Source: an uncultured Synergistaceae bacterium (GTDB lineage Bacteria; Synergistota; Synergistia; Synergistales; Dethiosulfovibrionaceae). Taken from it: DNA of 50,262 nucleotides. Below are positions 16,551-23,457 of this stretch, one piece after another (positions within the stretch are counted from its first letter, which is position 1; every line of letters starts with the position of its first letter). A model generated the notes under the pieces. It saw only the letters and a program-made list of their open reading frames with translations, was not told the origin of the DNA and made no database searches. The translations under genes and the position numbers were made by a program. The stretch spans positions 1-50,262 of the forward strand of contig CABTYW010000005.1 of assembly GCA_902489135.1 (NCBI GenBank). The letters run 5' to 3'.

Positions 16551-16587
16551 GACTTTACAAAACGGACGCCCCTTTCAAACAAAGGCG
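16551..16587. terminator. Bidirectional terminator after the BCCT gene
   Basis: A perfect 12-bp stem (16551-16562 with 16576-16587) with a T tail on the plus side (16584-16589) and TTTT on the minus side. It closes the minus-strand reductase/BCCT block. Confidence 0.8.
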
Positions 16588-16622
16588 TCCGTTTTTTCGC
16601 ACGTTGATTTCAAACAGAAGAC

Positions 16623-18185
16623 TTACAGGCGCCCGCTCTGTTCGTCGGCGTTGAGGGCTTTCCAGAACCCCAAGCAGGAGAAGAACATGATAAAGGCAAA
16701 GGGAGGTGCGGTGCACAGCGAGATGGTCTGAATGTTGATGAGACCTCCGGTGGTGAGAAGCACCACCGCCAGAGCGCCCATAAGGATGCCCCAGATGGCC
16801 ATTTTGCTCCTGGAAGGATCGGCGGTGCCGTGCTGGCAGTAGGCGGCCAGAACGAAGGTGGCCGAGTTGGCCGACGTGACGAAGAAGGTGGTGATCAGCA
16901 CAATCATGCCGTAGGACATGGCCCTTCCCAGGGGGTAATGCTTGTACAGCTCAAAGGCGCCCACGGAAACGTCCTTGATGACCTCCGCGGCGATCTTGAC
17001 GTGGGCCACCAGCTCCAGGTGCAACGCCGACGTGCCGAAGATGGCAAACCACATGGCGCTGCCCAGAGCGGGAACAATCAGAACGCCGGCGATGAACTCG
17101 CTGATGGTGCGGCCGCGGGAAATGCGCGCCACGAAAGCGCCGACGAAGGGCGCCCAGGCGATCCACCACGCCCAGTAGTAGAGCGTCCAGTTGGCGAGAT
17201 GGGTCTGGTAGCCGGCGCCGTAGGGATCCATCATGAAACTCTCCTCCACCAGACCGCTGATGAAGTCGCCGATGCCCGTCATGAAGGATTGGACGATGGG
17301 CAGCGAAGGGCCGACGATGAACATGAGCGCCATGAGGATGAAGCACACGCGGATGTTGAAGTCGGCCACTTTGGAAATGCCCTTTTTGATGCCCAGCACC
17401 GCCGAGCCCGTGTAAAACACGGCAAGAATGACGATGATGCCCACCTGAACCAGGGTGGTTTTGGGCAGGCCGAACACCGTGTTGGCGCCCGAGTTGAGCT
17501 GCAGCGTGCCCAGGCCCAGTGACGTGGTGATGCCGCCTAAGGTGGCGAAGGTGGCCAGGATGTCCACCACCTTGCCGAAAGTTCCCTTGACAGTCTTCTC
17601 GCCCACCAGCGGAATGAAAATGGAGCTGATGAGGCCGGGGGCGTCATAGCGGAACTGATAATACGCCAAGGGCATGGCGATGACGGCGTAGCCCGCCCAA
17701 GGGTGAAGCCCCCAATGGAAGAAGGAAATCCTCAGGGCGTCGCGGGCGGCCTGGACGGACTCCGGCGTCGCGCCCAAGGGCGGCGTCGTGAAGTAAATCA
17801 GCGGTTCCGCGGCGCCGTAAAACACCAGCCCCACGCCCATGCCGGCGGAAAACAGCATGGCGAACCACGCCATGTTGCTGTATTCGGGGCGGTCATCGGC
17901 CTTGCCCAGGCGAACTTTGCCAAAACGGCCGGCGGCAATGAAAAGACAGAAAATGACGAAAATGTTCATGAAGAACATATAGCCGGCGCCGAAATAAGTG
18001 GTAAGGCCGTTGAACAGCCACTTGGCAAAACTTCCGAAGGAATCGGGCGACAGCAGTCCCCAGAGGACCGCCGCGAAGGTGATTAAAATGGAAACGTAAT
18101 AAACGGTGTTGCTCGTCGTATCGACGCAGCCTGACCAATCGAGGCGGCCGTGGTCGAGAGGATTGCGCGAAACGTTGTCGGACAT
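16623..18185 (-). CDS. BCCT-family betaine/choline/carnitine transporter
   Basis: A 520-residue carrier of about 12 membrane helices that imports quaternary-ammonium compounds such as glycine betaine. The family signatures are present: GMGVGLVFYGAAEPLIYF (about residues 115-132) and the Trp-rich WTLYYWAWWIAWAPFVGAFV near residue 335. AAAGGGG lies 8 nt before the ATG. It follows the selenoprotein reductase gene on the same strand with a 138-bp gap holding a strong hairpin. The inferred role is uptake of the substrate that the neighbouring reductase cleaves, which is why betaine is the favoured substrate for the whole locus. Its use for osmoprotection alone is possible but less likely in this setting. 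Confidence 0.93.
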   Translation of the reverse strand: MSDNVSRNPLDHGRLDWSGCVDTTSNTVYYVSILITFAAVLWGLLSPDSFGSFAKWLFNGLTTYFGAGYMFFMNIFVIFCLFIAAGRFGKVRLGKADDRPEYSNMAWFAMLFSAGMGVGLVFYGAAEPLIYFTTPPLGATPESVQAARDALRISFFHWGLHPWAGYAVIAMPLAYYQFRYDAPGLISSIFIPLVGEKTVKGTFGKVVDILATFATLGGITTSLGLGTLQLNSGANTVFGLPKTTLVQVGIIVILAVFYTGSAVLGIKKGISKVADFNIRVCFILMALMFIVGPSLPIVQSFMTGIGDFISGLVEESFMMDPYGAGYQTHLANWTLYYWAWWIAWAPFVGAFVARISRGRTISEFIAGVLIVPALGSAMWFAIFGTSALHLELVAHVKIAAEVIKDVSVGAFELYKHYPLGRAMSYGMIVLITTFFVTSANSATFVLAAYCQHGTADPSRSKMAIWGILMGALAVVLLTTGGLINIQTISLCTAPPFAFIMFFSCLGFWKALNADEQSGRL

Positions 18186-18225
18186 TCAGGTGACCCCTTT
18201 CACAAGTTCGAAGAACGTTTTGAAG

Positions 18226-18269
18226 AAGGGGCTGAAATTCGCGTTTCGAAAACGTCCTTTCAGCCCCTT
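18226..18269 (-). promoter_or_regulatory. Long hairpin between reductase and BCCT genes
   Basis: A perfect 12-bp stem (18226-18237 with 18258-18269) encloses a second small stem (CGTTT/AAACG). No T tract follows on the minus strand. It could partly terminate transcription or stabilise the processed end of the grd mRNA, giving different levels of reductase and transporter. Confidence 0.55.
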
Positions 18270-18323
18270 GAACTTACTGCCTTGGGTTTCTTTGAGAGAA
18301 TACCGCCGCGGCGTTGTTGGAAT

Positions 18324-19640
18324 TTAGTACTTGGAGGGGAACACCGTAGGTTCTTTCACGTCGGTCGCCAAAGCGTCAAGCGCGGCGCCCACGCGGCTGG
18401 TGCGCAGCTGCCACTCCGCCTCGGGGCTCAGCTCGGGATCTCCCAGAGGATAGGGCACCGACACCGTCTGAACCATGCGGTTGGCGCCGACGGTTTTCGC
18501 CACGTCGATGAGGTTGCACATAATGACCACGGGAAGGCCGGAACGCTCGATTTCTCTTGCCATCGTTGACCCGCAACGAGTGCAGGTGCCTCAGGTGGAG
18601 GTGAGCACAACGGCATCAACCTTGGCGGCGTGAAGCTCCGCGGCGATCTCACGACCGAACTTGGCGGCAAAGGCCTGAGTGGTCCCCGTGCCGACGGTGA
18701 CGTAGAAGTAGTCGTGAAGCTTGCCGATTTTACCCTGTTTTTCGAAGTAGCGCATGGCGTCCACGGGAACGCCGCGGTCGGGCACGGCGCACATGGCGGC
18801 GGGGTCGAAACCGGCGTGGATCGTCTTGAACACGCCCTCGGGCAAGTTGTCGAGCTTGGAGATGTCGTATTTGCCCCATTTCTGGGCGGAAGCGCTCTGG
18901 ATGCGGTCAGGATTGTCCACGGGGACGACGCCCGACGAAGAGACCAGCGCCACGGTGGCCTTGCTGAGATCCTTGACGGGAGCTGCCGGCGGGATCCTCT
19001 CCATCTTGGGAATGACCAGCTCGGTCTGGAAGGGCTCGCCCTTGATTTTTTTCAGCAGCATGTCCATGACGCGGTCGGCGGCCATGCGGCCGTCGGGCGC
19101 GGGAATTTCGGCGCGGATGCCGCGGGGGAAGTAACCTTCCTGCGCCGCCGGCAGAAGCTCTTCGCCGCGGGCGATCTTCCCGGCGAAATTGGCCATGGCC
19201 GTGACGTCCTGCTTCATGTAGGTGGCCTTGCGGCCGCCCCTGAAAATGTACGCCGACGCCTTGTACTCTTCGACGCCGGGGTTTTCCTCGTTCATGGAGG
19301 TAATCACGGGAACGTTGTAGCGCTCGGCCACGGCTTTGCACACAATACCGCAGCCCACGCCGTAGCGTCCCGCCATAAACGCCGGGCCGGCGAAGAAAAT
19401 GTCGAATTTTTTGCCGTCGAGCCACTGAAAGATGGCCTTCAGGGCGTCGTCGGTGTGATTGGTGATGTAGTTGTCGCCGCAGACGATGGTGTGAGTGACT
19501 TCGATGTCGGGCTTCACCATGGAGTCGATCATGGCGGTGCAGCCCACAACGCCGTCGTGGAAAATCGGCGCAGCGTCGGCGGCAGTCTCGCCGCCCACCT
19601 GACCGAAGAACTGATTGATATAGCAAATGGCTTTCATCAT
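18324..19640 (-). CDS. Selenoprotein subunit of glycine/sarcosine/betaine reductase (GrdB/F/H, protein B gamma)
   Basis: This is the substrate-specific selenoprotein of a Stickland reductase. It cleaves the C-N bond of its amine substrate and passes a carboxymethyl group to selenoprotein A. The frame is interrupted by an in-frame TGA at 18593-18591, read as selenocysteine residue 350 in VVLTST-U-GTCTRCGSTM, giving the family motif UxxCxxC. A 438-residue product results, normal for GrdB, GrdF or GrdH. Of three clustered in-frame ATGs (19646, 19640, 19637) I chose 19640, which lies 9 nt after GGGAGG. It follows the pyruvoyl-subunit gene by about 20 bp and precedes a BCCT carrier, so betaine reductase (grdH) is most likely; sarcosine or glycine cannot be excluded. 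Conceptual translation without Sec recoding would wrongly give two genes. Confidence 0.92.
18563..18593 (-). promoter_or_regulatory. Selenocysteine TGA with bacterial SECIS-like hairpin
   Basis: The TGA occupies 18593-18591 on the minus strand. Seventeen nucleotides later a perfect 6-bp stem (TCGTTG/CAACGA, 18579-18574 with 18568-18563) closes a 5-nt loop CGGGT. The spacing and a G at the second loop position fit the published bacterial SECIS rules (loop 16-37 nt from UGA, G in the first two loop positions). It would recruit SelB with Sec-tRNA. Confidence 0.8.
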
Positions 19641-19659
19641 TTTCATCCGCCTCCCGGTC

Positions 19660-20967
19660 TTAGAAATCGGCGCAGCTTCTTCTGGAGTAGCCGCTGATGT
19701 GATTGCCGCAGAACAGGCCGTTGTTCTCCATGACGAAGCTGCCGTCAGGATTGATGCAGCCTTCCCAGCCGCCGGAGTTTCCGTCGCGGGCCAGTGCTTC
19801 CAGCTCGCCGATGACCTCCATCTTGGGGAACTCGTACATCTGCGACACGTTGCCCGTGGAAACCAGCGCGTCGGTGGCGGGATTCATGGACACCAAGGGC
19901 TGGGACGCGCCGTCGCGGCCCGTGCACTCGTCGGAAAGGCCGACGGTCTTGATGCCGAGGCGCTCGAGCTCCACCAGCATGGCGGTGTAATCCACGTCGG
20001 GGTTGCCGTAGCCCTCTTCAACGACCACTGCGGCATCGACGCCCAGGGACCGGCAAATCTGCCCCGCCATTTTGACGCAGCGGACTTTCTCGTCCATTTT
20101 GACGTTCAGCGTGGACATGACTACGCCCAGGAAGTTGATGGTCTTGCCGTGTTCGGCGTAAAGGCGCTTGATCATGGGGTTGACGGCGAACTCGTAGGTG
20201 GAAATCTTGGAGCTGCTGGGCATGAAGGAGCCGGAAACCAGACAGCCGTCCAGCAGTTCGTTGGGGTGCATAAAGGTGGGAAGGATGTGATTGCCGTCCC
20301 AGCCGTAAATCAGCGTGTTGTAGCCCATGGCCTCCATTTGGGTCTGGGGCTGAAGCAGATAGACCACGCGGGGCAGCTTGTCCACTTCCGCTCCGCGCTC
20401 GTTGATGGGGGGCAGGTCGTAAACTTCGATGTTCTCGGGCTCCATGTCCTTGACGCACTGGCCGATGTACTCGGCGAGGCGCATCCCCGCCCAGCGAAGG
20501 GCGTGGTTTTTCTTCTGCTGTTCGCGGCGCTCGAAATCCTCGTCGCTGTCGGCTACCAGAACGAGATTCACCATGTCGCCGAAAATGGTGTGATGCTGAT
20601 ACTTGCCGCCCATGGGAATCAGGCCGTCCTGAAATCCGCCGGCGTGTTCGCCCACCGCCAGCAGCGAGCAGTCCTGAAGGCAATGGGTGCGTCCCGAACC
20701 GGCAATCTCCATCTGAGACAGCACGCCGGGGAAGATGCCGTGTCCGCCCGACACCTTGCAGCGCATTTCAACGGCCTCTTTGACGGGGCAGAGGATCACG
20801 TTGTCGCCGGGATGAACGATTTTGAGATCCGCCGTGGTGATGTGCTCGTCTTCGTGGACCACCTTCAGCAGCTCTTCTTTGTTGACCGTCAGCACGCCCT
20901 TGCTGTAACCGGTGTGGTCGCCGAAGACGATGTCGGTCACATGGAAGGCTCCGATTTCAAGTTTCAT
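19660..20967 (-). CDS. Glycine/sarcosine/betaine reductase protein B alpha/beta proprotein (GrdE/G/I)
   Basis: A 435-residue proprotein that is cleaved at a cysteine. The new N-terminus becomes a pyruvoyl group that forms a Schiff base with the amine substrate. From ATG 20967 the candidate cleavage Cys is residue 242, in DGCLVSGSFMPSSSK, coinciding with the position I recall for GrdE of Clostridium sticklandii. Downstream, SDECTGRDGASQPLV is typical of the family. The frame is open a further 31 codons upstream, but AAGGAG lies 11 nt before ATG 20967 and the protein then starts MKLEIGAFHV as expected. It precedes the selenoprotein subunit without grdA between them, the order known for grdG-grdF and grdI-grdH modules. 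Confidence 0.92.
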   Translation of the reverse strand: MKLEIGAFHVTDIVFGDHTGYSKGVLTVNKEELLKVVHEDEHITTADLKIVHPGDNVILCPVKEAVEMRCKVSGGHGIFPGVLSQMEIAGSGRTHCLQDCSLLAVGEHAGGFQDGLIPMGGKYQHHTIFGDMVNLVLVADSDEDFERREQQKKNHALRWAGMRLAEYIGQCVKDMEPENIEVYDLPPINERGAEVDKLPRVVYLLQPQTQMEAMGYNTLIYGWDGNHILPTFMHPNELLDGCLVSGSFMPSSSKISTYEFAVNPMIKRLYAEHGKTINFLGVVMSTLNVKMDEKVRCVKMAGQICRSLGVDAAVVVEEGYGNPDVDYTAMLVELERLGIKTVGLSDECTGRDGASQPLVSMNPATDALVSTGNVSQMYEFPKMEVIGELEALARDGNSGGWEGCINPDGSFVMENNGLFCGNHISGYSRRSCADF

Positions 20968-21091
20968 AGCTGGAATCACTCCTTTTAGCCTGTCGGGGAA
21001 CGCAGGTTCCCTCCGCTGCGGGGCGCCGAACGGCGGGATGCCATGGCACCCCCGCTGCATCCATTCCGCATCCTTTTGTTTCTTTGTTCGG

Positions 21092-21097
21092 ATTATA
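21092..21097 (-). promoter_or_regulatory. -10 element of reductase operon
   Basis: A perfect TATAAT on the minus strand, 125 nt before the GrdE/G/I start. No convincing -35 lies 16-18 nt upstream, which would fit an activator-dependent promoter. Confidence 0.5.
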
Positions 21098-21144
21098 AAT
21101 ACCGAGAATAGAATTGCGCCATAACGAAATGAATGAAAAGGCCG

Positions 21145-21159
21145 TCGTAATTTTTACGA
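21145..21159 (-). promoter_or_regulatory. Palindromic candidate operator upstream of reductase promoter
   Basis: TCGTAA-TTT-TTACGA is a perfect 6-bp inverted repeat centred about 58 bp upstream of the TATAAT. The distance suits a class I activator site. The NarL-type regulator encoded just upstream is the natural candidate to bind it; this is inference. Confidence 0.45.
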
Positions 21160-21305
21160 TTCTCCTTTCGTGAAGTCAGGCATCCGCCTCAAAAAATCCT
21201 CAAAAAGCAAGGTATTTCATGGATGGAAAGACCTCAGAAAACGCACCGGCGGAATTTGATGCCGCGGACTTTTTTTCGCTCCCGCGACACAGGCGAGGAA
21301 AAAGA

Positions 21306-21345
21306 CAGGCGAGAGCGTCCACGCAGCACGGGACGCTCTCGCCTG
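21306..21345 (-). terminator. Terminator of the two-component operon
   Basis: A perfect 15-bp stem (21306-21320 with 21331-21345) is followed on the minus strand by TCTTTTTCC. It separates the regulator gene from the reductase operon, so the latter needs its own promoter. Confidence 0.85.
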
Positions 21346-21447
21346 ATTTTCGGCGGTTATTTTTACAATGAAAAGAGACAAAACGCGATGAAAAAACGCC
21401 GCCCGCGAAGGAGCGGCACCAAAATGGATTTCGGCCGCGGCGGCAGT

Positions 21448-22098
21448 TTAATTGAGGTCGAGATAGCCTTCGCGAATGGCGTAGCGCGTCAGCTCGGCCA
21501 TGCTGTTGCAGCCCAGCTTGTCGAGAATGTGGCGGCGGTGAGTGTCCACGGTGTTCTTGCTGATGCAGAGCTTTTCGGCGATCTGCTTGGCGTTGCATCC
21601 CTTGGCCAAAAGCTTGAGCACGCTCAGTTCGCGCTCGGAAAGCGGACAGCCGGCGTTCTCGGCTTCCTGATCCAGCAGCCGCAGATAATCGGCCAGAATG
21701 GTGGACACCACCTCGGGCGTCAGATATTTCTGGCCTTTCATCACCGTGCCGATGGCCGTACAAAGTTCGTCGGAAGTGCATTCCTTTAAAACATAGCCGC
21801 AGGCGCCGGCCCGAAAGCTCTCGACGATGAAGTTCCTGTCGCTGTGCATGGACAGCACCAGCACCTTCACGTCGGGAAGTTCGGCTTGGATCTGCGCCGT
21901 CGCCTGAATTCCGTTGAGCTGCGGCATGGTCATGTCCATGAGAACGATGTCGGGGCGCAGCAAACGCGCCTGTTGGACGGCCTGCAGGCCGTCGCGCGCC
22001 GTGCCCGCCAGTTCAATGTCGGGCACCTGTTCCAGCAAGGCTTTCATGCCTTCGAGAAACATTTCATGGTCATCGGCAAGCAACACCCGAACGTTCAT
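21448..22098 (-). CDS. NarL/FixJ-type response regulator
   Basis: A 216-residue DNA-binding response regulator. The receiver domain (residues 1-120) has the acidic pair Asp9/Asp10, the phosphoacceptor Asp55 (IVLMDMTMP) and Lys105. The C-terminal LuxR-type helix-turn-helix (about 150-210) contains LSERELSVLKLLAKG and AEKLCISKNTVDTHRRHI. Its ATG overlaps the stop of the kinase gene (ATGA), so the two form a cognate pair. The next operon on the same strand is the reductase module, behind a terminator and a promoter with a palindromic site. I infer it activates that operon, perhaps in response to betaine or redox state. Confidence 0.93.
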   Translation of the reverse strand: MNVRVLLADDHEMFLEGMKALLEQVPDIELAGTARDGLQAVQQARLLRPDIVLMDMTMPQLNGIQATAQIQAELPDVKVLVLSMHSDRNFIVESFRAGACGYVLKECTSDELCTAIGTVMKGQKYLTPEVVSTILADYLRLLDQEAENAGCPLSERELSVLKLLAKGCNAKQIAEKLCISKNTVDTHRRHILDKLGCNSMAELTRYAIREGYLDLN

Positions 22099-23228
22099 TG
22101 AAATTCCTCCTTTTTCAAGGCCAGCGGGCAGGTCATGGCAACCGTGGCGCCTTCGCCGGGCTGCGAAATCACCGAGACGGCACCGCCGATGGGTTCAAGG
22201 CGCGCCTTGATGCTGAACAGGCCGAAACTTTTGGATGCGCGGCACGGCGCCGGGAAGTTCATGTCGAAGCCCGGCGGAAATCCCCGGCCGTTGTCCTCCA
22301 CGGCCACCATGATGCGCCCGGGACCGCGGTTGACGATGATGGTGACGCGAGTGGCCTGAGCGTGCTTGATGACGTTGACCAGTAGCTCCCGCGCCATGCG
22401 GTACAGCAGGACGCAAACCTTGTCGTCGGCCCAGTAATCGGCTATGGTGCCCGAAGCGCGCATGGTCCAGCGAATGCCGTGAGGCGCCAGAAGATTTTCC
22501 GCCAGAGACTCCAGGGCGGGGTTCAACCCCACTTCTCTGAGGATGGGCGGGCTGAGCTCGAAAATAAGACTGCGGCTGACGCTGATGAGGCTTTCGGTAT
22601 GATGCTCCAGATCTTCCATCTCCCCTCGCAGTTCGGGCGGGCAGCTCGTCTTGACGGCACGGATCCGATTGAGCTGGGAAACCAGATCGTAGCCGATGCG
22701 GTCGTGAAGATCGGCGGCAATGGCGCGGCGGGTGTTCTCTTCAATGAGCGTCAGCTGCGTCGCCAGACTGCGAAGTTCTTCCTGTTTACGCTCCAACGCC
22801 CGACGGGACTCGCGAAGTTTGGTCTTGTCAAGAAAGACCACCGCCGCCATGTCGGGCGGTATGGGAAAGGCGATGGCCTCAAGGTAGCTGCCCGTTTCCA
22901 GGCTGCCGCCTTCGGTATGCACCGTGTGTCCCCGTCTCAGACAATCCACGATGATCTGCGCCCAGCGAGGCTCCGCGTTGGGCCACACTTCCGAGAAACT
23001 GCGCCCCACAACGTCGCGGCGACGCACCTTCATGACCTTCTCGTAGGACGAATTGACGTCCACGAAACGGACGACATCGGCCGTAACGGCGGTGCGGCCC
23101 AGATGCTCCGGCGTATTGTAAATGGCAATGGCGTTGAAGGTGTGATTGAACAGCACGTCATAGGAAATGTTGAACTTCCGTTTGCCTTCACGTGCGGTTT
23201 TGCCGGAAACAAGGCTTTCCTGTTTCAT
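22095..23228 (-). CDS. Cytosolic PAS-domain sensor histidine kinase (NarL-partner type)
   Basis: A 377-residue kinase with no membrane segment, so it senses an internal signal. Residues about 20-135 form a PAS domain. A short coiled coil (RRALERKQEELRSLATQL) leads into a HisKA_3 domain with the phosphoacceptor His175 in AADLHDRIGYDLVSQL. The HATPase domain has ENVIKHA-like MARELLVNVIKHAQA, the G1 box EDNGRGFPPG and FGLFSIKARLEPIGG. The frame extends 15 codons further upstream, but ATG 23228 has a GGGAG site 9 nt away and is preferred. It overlaps the response regulator by four bases. The ligand of the PAS domain cannot be read from sequence. Confidence 0.92.
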   Translation of the reverse strand: MKQESLVSGKTAREGKRKFNISYDVLFNHTFNAIAIYNTPEHLGRTAVTADVVRFVDVNSSYEKVMKVRRRDVVGRSFSEVWPNAEPRWAQIIVDCLRRGHTVHTEGGSLETGSYLEAIAFPIPPDMAAVVFLDKTKLRESRRALERKQEELRSLATQLTLIEENTRRAIAADLHDRIGYDLVSQLNRIRAVKTSCPPELRGEMEDLEHHTESLISVSRSLIFELSPPILREVGLNPALESLAENLLAPHGIRWTMRASGTIADYWADDKVCVLLYRMARELLVNVIKHAQATRVTIIVNRGPGRIMVAVEDNGRGFPPGFDMNFPAPCRASKSFGLFSIKARLEPIGGAVSVISQPGEGATVAMTCPLALKKEEFQ

Positions 23229-23271
23229 GGTCCTCAACTCCCCTTGGGAAACTTCAATGGATGCCCTGTCC

Positions 23272-23277
23272 ATTATA
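23272..23277 (-). promoter_or_regulatory. -10 element of the kinase-regulator operon
   Basis: TATAAT on the minus strand, 44 nt before the chosen kinase start; no clear -35 is visible. Confidence 0.4.
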
Positions 23278-23353
23278 ATAGCAAAAACCCGCGCGGCGTG
23301 CTTTTTTGACCGAAGAAGAGGCGTAGCCTAGGCGAGAGCCTCTGTATCAACTA

Positions 23354-23362
23354 TGCTATAAT
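23354..23362 (+). promoter_or_regulatory. Extended -10 promoter of the AsmA-like gene
   Basis: TGC-TATAAT (TG at 23354-23355, TATAAT at 23357-23362), an extended -10 element that can work without a good -35. It lies about 96 nt before the ATG at 23458. Confidence 0.55.
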
Positions 23363-23457
23363 GACGTAGTAAGGCAACCCTTCGTTTTCTCCGCGTCATC
23401 GGCGTTTTTTGCGTGAAAGTCGGAACGTGAAAGACAGAAGAAGGAGGTTTTTAAAGA

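Noticed and set aside
18324..18563. A separate 79-residue gene downstream of a shorter reductase gene
   Set aside because: It is the C-terminal part of the selenoprotein subunit, separated only by the Sec-encoding TGA.
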